Assembly (NCBI GenBank): GCA_036365515.1
Contig: CM070877.1
Span: 66,042,522-66,106,521 of the forward strand
Reading direction: 5' to 3'
DNA from: Torymus aiolomorphi
Lineage: Eukaryota > Arthropoda > Insecta > Hymenoptera > Torymidae
Length of the DNA stretch: 64,000 nucleotides
Part shown: in pieces, positions 46,111 to 57,208 of the stretch
How the letters are laid out: every line of letters begins with the position of its first letter
Position numbering within the stretch: position 1 is the first letter of the stretch
Program-made: the position numbers and the translations under genes
The notes under the pieces: model-generated
The model's database searches: none
What the model saw: the letters and a program-made list of their open reading frames with translations, nothing else
Told to the model about the DNA's origin: nothing

Positions 46111-46587
46111 TGAACGAATAGAACGAAAGAAGGAAAGAGAAAGAGAGTGATAGAGATATATGGGAGCGTTCTCCAGAAACCAGCCAGCGGGCGTACGCGA
46201 CGCATATTTCGTGCAAAACACGCTCTGTTCAATTCGCTCGTAATCATATTCTGAATCTCAGAAAAAAAACAAAATACATTTATTGATATTTTTTTCTGCT
46301 CTTTCCGATGGTGCTATTTATGGTTTATATATGGTTTTTACTGTGCAACTCTTTCTTCTGGTCGAAAACTCGAGTTGAAAGTTCAGAGCCATTTGTCTCA
46401 AAGTATATCATGTTTTTTTCAAAATGCATATCACCATTCGAAAGTGCAAGTCTTAAGCTACAAAATCCTAAATTTTCAAATTGGAGAAATAAAGGGCTCA
46501 AAAGTAACAAGATTAAAAATATAGCGGCGAGTGGCCGCGCGAGCTCTTCGCGCTGCGCTCGTATGCGCCGCACGCTCGGGCTTGGTA

Positions 46588-46905
46588 TAATGAGCTCGTA
46601 ATCGTATTTTGAATCTCTCAGAATAAAACAAGAAACATATATCAATAGATTTTTCCTGCTCTTTCCAATGGTGCTATTCTTTTTAATCCCAAACACTTTC
46701 TTCTGGTCGGAAATTCGAGTGGAAAGTTCAGAACCATTTTTCTTAAAGTATAACATGTTGTTTTTCAAAATGCATAGCACCATTCGAAAGTACATAAGCT
46801 ACCTGAAAGTACAAGTAATAAACTACCCTAAATTTTCGATTTGGAGAAACGTAGAGCTCAAGAATAATAAGATTAAAAAGACAGCGGCGAGCGGCCGCGT
46901 GAAGT
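46588..46905 (+). repeat. Second copy of the left TIR inside element C
   Basis: Repeats the inner part of the left arm (GCTCTTTCCAATGGTGCTAT, TTTCTTCTGGTCGGAAATTC, AAAATGCATAGCACCATTCG), about 370 bases after the first copy. It diverges from both arms by scattered substitutions and ends in the same GCGGCGAGCGGCCGCG block. Confidence 0.8.
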
Positions 46906-47118
46906 CGCGGCCGCTTGGACGTGCCTCTGTATGCGTATATAATATCTATTATACTTTAATCGTTGTACTTTCACGTGTTATCATTTCTGCCACTAGAGGG
47001 ACTGAGACCACGGAGTCGTTCCCCATACTTAAAAAAGCTCCTTGGAAGGTATTTATCACCCACTGAAAATGTTTTCTTTCTCAATATTTATTATTTTCAT
47101 AATAAAAAAGAGTTTAAA

Positions 47119-48955
47119 ATGTCAACCATTTTCAATCGCTGTTGTAACCCTTTTGATGAAACAAAGCACTCACCTAAACTGAGGTTTGTTTCTGAAAAAA
47201 TGAAAGCCCGTTTTCGGAAATTACAAGATAAAGATAAAATATGTGATTCTTGTCGATTAAAATTTGATCCGAAAATCGAGGAAGAAAATGTAGTGTCAAT
47301 GGAAGAATATAGAGAAATTATTTCTAATTTACAAAAATTGTTTAACGATAAAAATTTGTCAAAAAATGAAAAAATGCTGCTTTTAAAATTACTCTAAAAA
47401 ACTGGAGTTTTCTAATTTTTCTAATTCATCCCGTTGGCTTGTAAAAAAATGTAAGTTGTCAGATAATCAATCCCTTTTAGCTGATAAAAGGGAAAACTGA
47501 AAAATATCATGTGATACTGTAAATCAAGTAAAACTTTTCTATGAAAATGACGATAGTAGTAGAACCATGTCAGGCTATAAAGATAATAAGTGTATAAAAA
47601 ATGATGATGGCACAAAGTCCTATGTTCAGAAACGACTTGTTTTGTACAATCTTAGAGAGTTATATTTAAAGTATAAACAACAGTATCCCGAATCAAAAAT
47701 AGGATTCACTAAATTTGCCTAATGTCGCCCTGAATATTGTGTTTTAGCTGGTGCTAGTGGTACGCATTCAGTATATGTGTGCGTTTATCATCAAAATGTC
47801 AAACTCCTCTTAGCTGGTTTAAGAAATTCAGGAGTTTCTTTTGATAAAATGGATACCTACAAAGATTGTATAGTTGAAATAGTTTGTAAAACACCAACGG
47901 CGAAATGTTACTTAAATATGTGTCAAAATTGTCCTGATATTGAACCTCTATAAAGGGTATTTGAACTATTTCTTCAGAGGTCTCGGGTTAATGAAATAAA
48001 ATTTCAAATGTGGAAAACTACTGATAGATCAACATTGCAAACTGAAATTGTTTCTAGTTCTTTATTTACTGATATCTTTTTTCCTCTTTTACATAAACTC
48101 GAAACTCATTCTTTCATTTCCAAACAGCAGTCATCTTATTTTCAAATCTTAAGAGAATCCTTAAGCAAAGGAGAATTTTTAATTTCCCTAGATTATTCGG
48201 AAAACTATGCGTTCATTGCACAAGATGCGGCACAATCATTCCACTATAATAATAATCAATGTAGTTTGGCGACAATAGTTATTTACTACAAAGGTTCAGA
48301 TTCTAAAATTGAAAACAAAAGCATGGCGGTTTTTTCAGACAACTTATTTCATGATACTGTGGCAGTTTACCTAATTCAAGAAATTATAATCGATTACCTT
48401 AAAAATTCTTTTGATTTCGTTAAAAAAATCATTTTCATTACTGATGGAGCTGCACAACATTTTAAAAATAAACACAATTTTCAGAATCTTCTTCATCATT
48501 ATGAAGATTTTTCCGTTGAAGCTGAGCGGCACTTTCATGCGACTGCTCACGGAAAAAATGCATGCGATGGAATCAGTGCTTCTATAAAATGTAATGCTAG
48601 ACCAGCAAATTTGCGGAAAGTATCCGATAATTATATATTAACGCCGCAAGATCTTTACCAGTGGGCTACTAAATACTTTGAAAATATTTTATGCTTTTTT
48701 TCATCAAAAGATGAATATGTTAAGACTACAGATAAATTAAGACAAAGGCTAGAGTCAGCGAAAACAGTGCTTGGAACTCAATCGTTTCACTGTGTTAGAT
48801 TATTAGCTGACACTAAAAAGTTAGAACTAAAACGATTTTTAACATCCGAAGATTCTCAATTATATCCACTACTTAAAAAAGCCGAATCCTCTAAAACTCG
48901 AATTAAGAAAAACAATGAGTATCGTGAAAGGACCAATAAAAATAATCGCAAATGA
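47119..48955 (+). pseudogene. Element C transposase (unassigned DDE-type), degraded
   Basis: Starts MSTIFNRCCNPFDE with a Cys motif (RCCNPF, then KICDSCRLKF). Stops and frame changes lie between 47395 and 48008; within this gap homologous segments to A are readable (YVQKRLVLYNLRELY, SGTHSVYVCVYHQNVKLLL, YKDCIVEIVC). From 48008 a 315-codon frame is open: STLQTEIVSSSL, KGEFLISLDYSENYAF, FSDNLFHDTVAVYL, IIFITDGAAQHFKNKHNF, EAERHFHATAHGKNACDGI, ILTPQDLYQWATKYF. Candidate catalytic acids are D of LDYSENY, D of ITDGA and E of AERHF or D of ACDGI. Similar proteins are widespread in insect genomes as uncharacterised TE proteins. Confidence 0.78.
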
Positions 48956-49473
48956 AAATAAAAGAATAAAGAATTAAATAAAAAATTAATATATTTAAAA
49001 CATAATATATGATTCACTGATATACATTGTGTAATGCTTTTAAATAGGAAACAACGAAAATATGCACTACGTTTATAAAGGCACGATCGGGCCTAGCGCA
49101 AAAAGCTTGCGGAGCCGCTCGCCGCTGTCTTTTTAGTCTCATTACTTTTGAGCCCTTCATTTCTCCAATTTGAAAATTTAGGGTTTTGTATCTTAAGACT
49201 TGTACCTTCGAATGATGATATGCATTTTGAAAAAAAAATGATATACTTTGAGAAAAATGACTCTGAACATTCAATTCGAATTTTCGACCAGAAGAAAGAG
49301 TTTCGGAGATAAAACAATAGCACCATTGGAAAGAGCAGGAAAAATCTATCGATATACGTATTTTTTTCTGAGAGAGTCAGAATACGATTACGAGCGAGTT
49401 GAATAGAGCATGTTTTGCACAAAAAATGCGTCGCGTGCGCCCGATGGCTGATTTCTGGCGGACACTCCCATAT

Positions 49474-50760
49474 ATTGTATACCAGTACATCTAAGGACAA
49501 CAAATAAATTGTTTTATTACCATCGATAAAAAGTAAGTCGTTTAAAAATTATTTCTTTAAACAACACATTTTCCTGTCACTAGACTCTCGAGTCTAGACG
49601 GAATCCAATCCACCCTCCTTGCCTTCTCACGCCACGCTCAAAGATTACATTTCACTTGCGCAAGCCGCTCGGTGCAAAGTGGAGGTTACGCGTTCCCGAG
49701 TTAAAACAATTACTTTTTAATTCATTTAATCAAAGTTGTTGTTCGGGACGTCACAATAAATTCATTTATTCAATATATACTCACGCGCAAACAACCATGT
49801 AACTTAATTATATTTTATAAAAAAATAATATTTATATTTAAACTTTAATTTTTTTTTTAATTTAAGAAAATATATAAAATGAGTTATTATATTTTTGACA
49901 GAAATCCATTTCTCCTTTTAGATTAGTAAATCGCATCTGTTGATACCTTAAATTTTTTAATTTGCAATTTAATAATTACGATTTTACTCCGTAAATGTTT
50001 TTATACATAATTTTATATATACTTTTGAATAATGTATTTATGCAAAATCAAATATGCAGAAGGAATGCAATTTTATATTAAAATATACATTTAAAAAAAA
50101 TTTTTTAAATTTTATTGCTCGCTACGGTGAGCATCAACCGTTTTTCAGTTTTTATTGTCCGCTGATCTATAAACGGTCCCTTTAAGCTCGCTTAATAAGT
50201 TTAAAAATGCGAAAATCGTGCATGTGTTATAAAAAATATTTATGTTTGAGGAAATTATGCGGAATTAAAGTTATATGGTTAAAAATTTTGCTTTTTTTAA
50301 AGATTTAATGGGTCCTATTTCTAACCATTTTGTTATACTTATAATATTTATAATTTCCTGAAATATTAATATTTTTTAATAAAGCAAACCTCAAGTTTAC
50401 GATTTATCTGATGACTTATATTTTTGTTGCTTGTTATTGTATCATAAATACTTGAAATGTGACAATCAATAAGGGACACGATTTTTTAACGAAATAAAGC
50501 CTGTATGAGATTAAATTACCCATATCCCAAGAAAAAAGACCAATGAGATGAAATTAGGAACAATGGGCTTTATTTTTAAATAGCAGAAATCTACTCAAAG
50601 TCTCGTTAAAAGTCGTTTCCTGAAGTATGCGCACTCTCCTTGTTTGCAAATGAAGTATGTTAATTCATTTGAAAATAAATTAAAATAATATTTTCTCTAC
50701 TAAATATTATGAATGAAGTTGAACATTATTCAATTTATTAATTGAAAAAAAATCATATTT
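49474..50760. other. AT-rich non-coding region, probable intron
   Basis: No ORF with recognisable similarity. A GC-richer patch at 49580-49755 (CCACCCTCCTTGCCTTCTCA through GTTCGGGACGTCAC) resembles LTR-type sequence but has no partner in the window. The remainder is AT-rich and lies directly upstream of the kinesin exon. Confidence 0.5.
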
Positions 50761-50770
50761 TTTTTTTCAG

Positions 50771-50934
50771 AAATAAAGGAAAATCTTTCGCATTTGATCA
50801 CTGCTTTTACTCGCTTAATCCAGAAGTAGAACATTTCGCTAGTCAAGAAATAGTCTTTGATGCCTTGGGTCGAGATATTTTAGATAATGCATTTCAAGGT
50901 TACAACGCTTGTATTTTCGCATATGGACAAACAG
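50771..50934 (+). CDS. Kinesin-3 family motor-domain exon (Khc-73/KIF13-like)
   Basis: Internal exon of 164 bases. A polypyrimidine tract ending TTTTTTTTTTCAG precedes it and a donor ACAG|GTATGG follows. The translation has KSFAFDHCFYSLNPEVEHFA and NAFQGYNACIFAYGQTG, the conserved stretch from the early motor core to the first half of the P-loop; the intron splits the P-loop after GQTG. It begins in phase 1 and ends one base into a codon. The wording is closest in my recollection to Khc-73/KIF13, but other kinesin-3 members are possible. Neighbouring exons (SGKSYTMMG downstream, the N-terminus upstream) are not in the window. No disabling change, so probably a real host gene on the plus strand. 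Confidence 0.82.
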
Positions 50935-51180
50935 GTATGGTAGATAAATATTACTCGTTTTATCCGTTACTCTTTCCATGAACTTTTTAATCCAGCACAT
51001 AATTTTTTTTCCAAAAAAGTATAATTATTAGAACTGTCAAGTGATCTCCGAAATTTTTCCGTATCTTGTATGCACATTTATATTCTACATTTATTCTCAA
51101 AATTATTTGTAAATACGTTTGCAAAGAATATGAAAAGCTAAAATATAATGTTTATAAGATTATATATAAACCAGTGGATG
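50935..51180. other. Start of intron after kinesin exon
   Basis: AT-rich, no features seen other than the donor site. Confidence 0.5.
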
Positions 51181-51189
51181 ATTCATGGG

Positions 51190-51770
51190 AAAGTCGAGTC
51201 TGTCGCACGAGCGAAGCGAGGGCGACAATAGCGACGAGGGCGTCCCCAAGCGTCCATTCTTCGTATACTATTTTTGGAGTGAGTGTACTTTCGTGTTTAC
51301 TTTTGCGCTCTAGGGCTAGAATCGGTCACTCTGCGCCCGCCAAAGCAGGCATCAAAAAGTTGAATTTGGGCGCCCTCTGGTTCGAAAAATAGTTTTTATA
51401 ACTGAGTGCGTAAAACTCGACTTTAGATGCCTGTTTAGCGTACGTAAAGTACCCCCTTTTTCACTAGTGCGTAAAGTGTTTACTTTATGCACTCGGTGCG
51501 TGAAGTAGTGCGTAAAGTAAACACTTCGCGCACTCAGTGCGTAAAGTACTCACTTTACGTAATCCTGAAAGAAATCCGGATACTTTACGCACGCTGAACA
51601 GGCATTTAACGTAGAGTTTCACCCGCTCAGTTTTAAAAAATAGTAAACGCAACACGGGCGCAAAGTGACTAACGCCCCGTCGCTATTGTTGCCCTCACTT
51701 CGCTCGGGAAACATACTCGCTCCGGCGTACTTCACCCACTTTGCACCCTTGTTGCGTAATATACTCTTTT
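51190..51770. repeat. Foldback with CpG-rich arms and nested palindromes
   Basis: Arms ACGAGCGAAGCGAGGGCGAC (51206 on) and its near complement at 51673-51708 are inverted. Between them GTGCGTAAAGT and ACTTTACGCAC alternate several times (51460-51600), forming smaller hairpins. The right part, 51650-51768, is itself bounded by ACGCAACACGGGCGCAAAG and its complement. Confidence 0.7.
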
Positions 51771-51946
51771 GTCCCGTAAATTGGCTTAGCTAAATATTGT
51801 TTAATTAATACACTTAAGGATTTATTGGCTATACTATCGTCGTTGAATATCAGTATTACTAAAATTATTAGTAATTAAATATAAACCATACTTGCTACTA
51901 TTTTATTAAATAAGTTTAGAAAAATAAGTGATACGAGCAATATAAG

Positions 51947-52428
51947 TCCCTAAAATAAGAAATCAAACGAAAATTTTTGAAGTATTTCGACTTTTAAAAA
52001 TCATATGTCTTAATACATTTTTAATTTCATTCATCAAGGTACCGTATCTTCAAATTTTATTCGATTCTTGTTTTTTTGATCTTATTTTGTCCAGGGGAGA
52101 ATTATAAATTGACCTACTAACTCAAAAATAAAAAATATGTCTTACATTTTCATTAAAATTTAGTTTTATAAAAAAGGAACTCACTTTTTAAGTTGACTAT
52201 ACACTTTAAAATGTTTATTATCTTAAATATAAAGTTAATTTTTTTATTTTTGAGTTAGTGGGTCTATAAATAATTCTCCCCTGGACAAAATAAGACTAAA
52301 AGAACAAGAATTGAATAAAATTTGAAGATGCGGCACCTTGATAAATGAAATTAAAAATGTATTAGAATATATGATTTTTAAAAGTCAAAATACTTCAAAA
52401 ATTTTTATCTGATTTCTTATTTTGGGAG
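51947..52428. mobile_element. Palindromic MITE-like element, about 480 bp
   Basis: Inverted arms starting YCCYAAAATAAGAAATCA, sharing TTTTGTCCAGGGGAGAATTA and AAATTTGAAGATACGG-type blocks. AT-rich, no ORF. Target duplication unclear. Confidence 0.7.
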
Positions 52429-52542
52429 CTTAAAATGTAATTATTAGAAATGTAAATATTAGACGGGAACACCAATTCCATACCATACATCTTTTCCGTG
52501 CGCGATCACATAAAAATACTACTCTGCTTGAACAGAATAATA

Positions 52543-52668
52543 CATTGCGCAACTAGGGAGGAAACTTAATTTTTTCTAGCGAGGATGGTGATTGAATACG
52601 GGTGATACACGCGTACTCAATATCATCATCCGAGAGTGTAAAAGTCAATTGCGCCCTTGTTGCACATA
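52543..52668. repeat. Short foldback, GCGCAACAAGGG-type ends
   Basis: Left CATTGCGCAACTAGGGAGG and right GCGCCCTTGTTGCACA are inverted, about 126 bases overall. Related to the foldbacks at 37202 and 51650. Confidence 0.6.
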
Positions 52669-53290
52669 GTACTTTTTTTAATGATTGCAGGAATAAGATC
52701 TTTTTTGTATGAAAGGCGGATGGGGGGTCGGGCATATTGGATCGTCATCTTTTACGAATAAAATAAGACGGTGAATTGTGTTATGGTAATAACTGTATTT
52801 TTATTAAATATTTGAATTACAATAATGATTTCATGTTATTTTTTTATTTTTATGTTATATTTTGCTTTTTATGTTATCTGTAAGTATAAGCTAAAAGATT
52901 TGAGTAACAGGAGGTCAAGTTCTCTTCCTCGCGCTGTAGCTCAATTTTTACATAAGAATGATCCGGAATCATCTATCACTTTTTTATTTGTAATAAAATT
53001 AAGTTTTGATAAAGAACGCAGAAGTTGCAAACCGAGAGCAGGACGACGGCGAGCCTCGGCTGCGCTTGAATGGATTTGACGCTTATGGCTGTGTTATAAT
53101 TATGCAACCACGCGGCCGGGCCCCGCCTCTATTCCCGAATCTAAAACACTAATATAGGATCATTAAATAGGTTGGTTGGTAGGTTGGTCTTTAGGAAGCA
53201 CATCACCCTTTTTAATAGTGAATCTATATTAGGAGATGTTAGGGGAACGTAAGTGGACCGGAAGTGTACCAGAAGTCAACCGGAAGTTAA
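52669..53290. other. No supported gene
   Basis: Mostly AT-rich. A GC-richer patch at 53040-53140 has no recognisable content. An 84-codon open frame from 52825 has no domain and an implausible composition for a gene. Confidence 0.4.
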
Positions 53291-53296
53291 GAAAAC

Positions 53297-53314
53297 ACAT
53301 ACACACGCACACGT

Positions 53315-53372
<58 letters not shown>

Positions 53373-53384
53373 ATATATATATAT
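53297..53384. repeat. (AC)n and (AT)n microsatellite
   Basis: AC tract followed by a short AT run, abutting the Helitron end at 53384. Confidence 0.95.
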
Positions 53385-53450
53385 TAGGGGGGCTTCGCCC
53401 CCTTCTCGCTCCACTCGCCAACCCCCATTTTTAGTGTGAATTGTTAAAAG
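53384..53450 (-). mobile_element. Helitron 3' terminus, minus orientation, CTAA
   Basis: On the minus strand: ACTAAAAATGGGGGTTGGCG, GAGTGGAGCGAGAAG, hairpin GGGGGC GAA GCCCCC, then CTAA. It matches the terminus at 42770-42848 nearly base for base, so both belong to one family. The element must extend to the right; its 5' end was not located. Confidence 0.72.
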
Positions 53451-53860
53451 AAAGATATTACAGCAAACGCTAATACAACTGGAAATCGTTTTCTAAAATA
53501 TGTGTAAACTGAATTTGTTTTTTAAATCTAGTAATATTTATGATTTTTTTCTCTGTTCAAAAAAAAAGTCTTTTTCAAAATTTGCCAGATATGCTCGAAA
53601 CAGATTTCTCTAAATAGGTTGTACATTAAAAATGAATTTGGAGAGATAAACACATAATTAATCTCGAGACTGAAAAGTCGTGCAACCTCGAGGTATAAAT
53701 ATGTTGGGAAGCTACAATTTGCATTTTAATATGTTGCAATTTCTCGACTGACCTTGAGTGCAACAACTACGTGTACAATGACGTTATGATTATCTATTGC
53801 TATAAAAAAAAAAATGGTTTTTTTTCCAAATTTGTTAGATATGCTCTAATTCCTAATAAG

Positions 53861-54375
53861 CGAATCCGGAAACCCACAACAGACAATTTTTAGCAAATTT
53901 CGGTAAAATTTCAATTTTTGGCCGCCATCTTGGGTCTACTATTTTGATTTTTCACAATCTGAATTCAGATTCGTAATCAGCGAATCCAGAAACCCCTTAT
54001 ATACAATTTTCAGCAAAATCCAGTAATATTTCAATATTTGGCAGGCTACTTCGATCTGCCATTTTGTATTTTCATAATCTGAATTCAGATTCGTCAACAT
54101 GCGAATCTAAAAATTCTCCATGTACAATTGCAAAAATCAGTAATATTTCAATATTTAGCCGCCATTTTGATTTAGCAAAATATGAGTTCAGATTCGTAAT
54201 TAGCGAATCCAGAAACATCGTATATACAATTTTCAGCAAATTCCAGTAATATTTGCATATATGGCTGCCATCGTAGATTCGCCATTTTGAATTTTCAAAA
54301 TCTGAGTTCAGATTGGTAATCAGCGAATCCAGAAATTCCGTACATACATTTTTTAGCAAGATCCAGTAATAGTTC
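53861..54375. repeat. Tandem repeat of about 120 bp, 4-5 copies
   Basis: CGAATCCAGAAA marks units at 53861, 53981, 54102, 54204 and 54324. Each has CAATTTTCAGCAAA, CCAGTAATATTTCAATAT and GCCATTTTG. One unit has lost about 18 bases. Long frames through it are repeat artefacts. Confidence 0.88.
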
Positions 54376-54539
54376 AATTGTTTGAGAATTCCATAAATTA
54401 TAATGAGGACATGCTGTTGGTGTTTACAAAATAAATTGAGAGCCAAATACTTCAGTAAATTAAAGTTCAATATATTATAAAACTGTCTATAAAATATAAA
54501 TTACTATTACATAATTGTCGATATAAAGGTTGTTTCAAG

Positions 54540-56350
54540 AATAAGTATAAAATGTGTGAGATGTTACAATTAAATAGTTGAGTGTATGACTGTTACATAA
54601 TTCTGAGTGTATGAGTGTTACAAAATTCTGTGAGTATTGGTGACTTTGCTGTTTGAGTGTCTGAGTTTTCTGTGTGACGTTGCGAATCACTGGTGAGTGT
54701 ACTAACCATACAATAAGCAACACAATCAATTATTATTGAGTTGATTGTGGTTGAGTTTTCAATGAGAAGACACGATTAGGTATTACTGACCTAATTGGGC
54801 CTGAGTATTTCCTAATTATACCGCGTGGCTATGCGTTCCGTATAGCAGTGCACCTTTGTGTAAAATGGCCGCATGTAATTGAGTATTTACCTCCTCGCAC
54901 GTAGCGTTGTATTAATCGCTACACTGATGAGGTGGCCGAGTGATGGTGATGCCGCAACAAGGATGAGCAGTTGAGAAGAGCCGTATGTTCAGCATGATGA
55001 TTAAAATGAAACAGCCGGTGAGATGAGTGTGAGGATGCGAAGCAGCCGATGAGAGAAGCCAGTTGAGCAAAGCCGATTGAGAACTGCCAGTGTAATTTTC
55101 CTGCTTGAAAAAACCATGCCCAAATCCCGTTGATATTATTGATCACGGTGATCATGAGTTTACTGCCGGGGCTGCATTGGTGAAAGTGCAGGTGTGAGCG
55201 AGAATCCGTGCAAAGTTGCCGAGTGAGAATATGCCACGTGAGGAGAAGCCGCGTGAGAAGCTGCCTTGTGAGACGCACTGCACTATGAATATGCCGTGTG
55301 AGATATTTCCTCGTGGCGCGCTCAAAACATCGAGCGCCGGTGAGAAGATGCCGCTTGAGTATCACCGCCGGGTGAGAAGTTTCCGTGTGAGAGACACTGC
55401 TGCGTGAAAACCTGCCGTGCTAGACGACGCCGTATGAGATGTTGCCGAGCAGCAGTCCATGTTGAGAGAGTGAGAAACACTACACTTGAATGTTTCACAG
55501 TGAGTTTCTCTACGAGACGAACCGCTACACAGAGTGTGTTGACCGAGAGAGAGAGAGCTCCGTCACATGAGAATCGCCGGTACAGTAGATAGACCATTAC
55601 TGAGAGAGACTTTTAGTGAGAGGTTTTGAGTGTATCCACTGAGAGCCAAAGTACCGTGAGTTTTTCCACGAGGCGAACCATTACATGGATACTAACTGAG
55701 TGTGAGAATTAAGAGAGCACTTCCGTCTTTTACCTCGTCTCGTTGTTACCGAGGAGTGAGTCAAATCAGCGTCTCTCTCATTTACATGTGTAAGCATGAG
55801 AGAGACAGCATGATTTTTTGCTATACTCGGCTAATCAGTACAGCGATTCAGCTGTTCCGCAGAGAACAGCTGCTGAGTGCTGCCGTCGCGCGGCCGCCTG
55901 CTGAGTTATCCCTCAGTCGCGCAACCGCGGGAAATTCAAAACTTGATATTTCCCAAACATTCTGCCCGCCATCAACCGATAGGTTGATTAAAATTCCGTT
56001 GATGCTGGTCCGATAGCGAGTTGCTGACTTCCGAGTGGATTGAGAGGTCACCGTCTTGAGTTTCTTCTTATATGGTTGTGAGTTCTCTAATGAGGTAGTC
56101 CAATATCTTCTGATAGTAGCCATATACTATGTGAGGATTATCCGTATTGAGTACCATGAACTCCACTTGATTTCGTGAGACAAGTGATGCCTTTTTGATG
56201 TTGATTGAGATCGTTGTTGAGACGACTTGCTGCCAGAGTTACTGAGTCATCCATGAAGGAGTTTTCCAACTGGACAGCTGAAATGCATTGACAGTTAGAA
56301 ACCAAGTGAAACATTGAGTTTAATACCTTGATGATGAGAACAAAGCCAAC
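54540..56350. repeat. Degenerate TGAG-rich repetitive region
   Basis: The word TGAG, often as GTGAGAA(G)NTGCCG or GAGTGT, recurs every 10-25 bases over 1.8 kb on the plus strand. Best seen at 55210-55460. It fits a decayed short-period satellite. Plus-strand frames are cut by TGA constantly; minus-strand frames are artefacts. It ends just left of the BEL/Pao 5' LTR. Confidence 0.6.
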
Positions 56351-56408
56351 GTGAGTGTATCTTCTGAATCCTTTTGGAGTGGTCGTAACGGCTTTGAGTT
56401 GAGCAAAC

Positions 56409-57191
56409 TGTTGCGTCGCAACATTTCCCCAATGCAAATAATACATTGGGTACATTCTTTATCTCACTTCTGCGCCTGCGCGCGCAATGAGCGCGTGTGT
56501 GTGTGTGTGTGTGTGTGTGACCGAGAAAGAAAAACGCGAGCGTGGTGGCAGCACCTCTCGGGGCGATCGCCGCCATCTTAGAGAGACTAGCTCTCTCCCG
56601 CCGAGAGTCGGACGACTCACTTGTCAACCGACAAATCTAGCGTGCGGAGCTCCCTCGCGATTTCTCTAGCCGTGTACTAACGGCTCGCATATTCTGCATT
56701 TGCATCTCCCTCTTGCTGTGTACCAACAGCTTGTATACTATACACTTAACACATCGTTTTACCGTTCATCAACGGCGTGCATACTTGCACCTTTCTCGTA
56801 TCGCGTAGTGCTATAACTTCAGTGTGTTGAGTGCATGAAAAAACGCGATCTTGCAACCTCGAGCACGTGTTTGCATGCGCGCGCGCGCGACCATTGTTCT
56901 TCGCGACGTCACTCGTGAATGCGTAATCTAGTGTTAGTTCAGTTAATACGATTTCTTATTGTTCACCTTCTCAGTGTATACACGTTTCTTTTAATAAATA
57001 AGGTTTTTTTATGCCGGCTTGGCTTCTTCCCTAAAATCAGTGTTATTATTTCACCATAGCTGTTAAGTTCATTTACAATAAAATAAGTAAAATCAGTGAG
57101 TCAAATCATAAGTTAAAAATCATAAAATCAAATTAGAGAATTCAGTTAACTAGGCTTCTTTGTGCTCCCCACAAAAGGCCACGAATTCACA
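56409..57191 (+). repeat. 5' LTR of BEL/Pao element
   Basis: 783 bases, from TG to CA. The first 15 bases, TGTTGCGTCGCAACA, form a perfect palindrome around one T. It contains a GT microsatellite at 56495-56518, CpG-rich sequence and a polyadenylation signal AATAAA at 56993. The right border is set by the primer-binding site that follows. Confidence 0.88.
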
Positions 57192-57208
57192 TGGTGTCTC
57201 CTGTGAGG
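57192..57208 (+). promoter_or_regulatory. Primer-binding site
   Basis: TGGTGTCTCCTGTGAGG begins with the TGG expected from pairing with the CCA end of a tRNA and lies immediately after the LTR. I did not identify the tRNA. Confidence 0.65.

Larger units (their letters stand above)
46162..49469 (+). mobile_element. Element C: long-TIR DNA transposon, ATAT TSD
   Basis: 3.31 kb. Arms of about 370-400 bases (46162-46560 and 49100-49469) begin GGGAGCGTTCTCCAGAAAC and GGGAGTGTCCGCCAGAAAT. ATAT lies at 46158-46161 and 49470-49473. The left arm is partly duplicated in tandem at 46588-46905. It encodes a degraded transposase clearly homologous to that of element A. The arms share the CTTTCCRATGGTG block with A and with the MITE at 777. 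Confidence 0.85.

Noticed and set aside
50935..56400. Downstream kinesin exon beginning with SGKSYTMMG
   Set aside because: I looked for the second half of the P-loop after a splice acceptor and did not find it in the window.
54919..56627. Minus- and plus-strand ORFs of 60-150 codons in the TGAG region
   Set aside because: Composition follows the repeat (His/Ser/Arg-rich antisense of TGAG words); no domain or consistent start.
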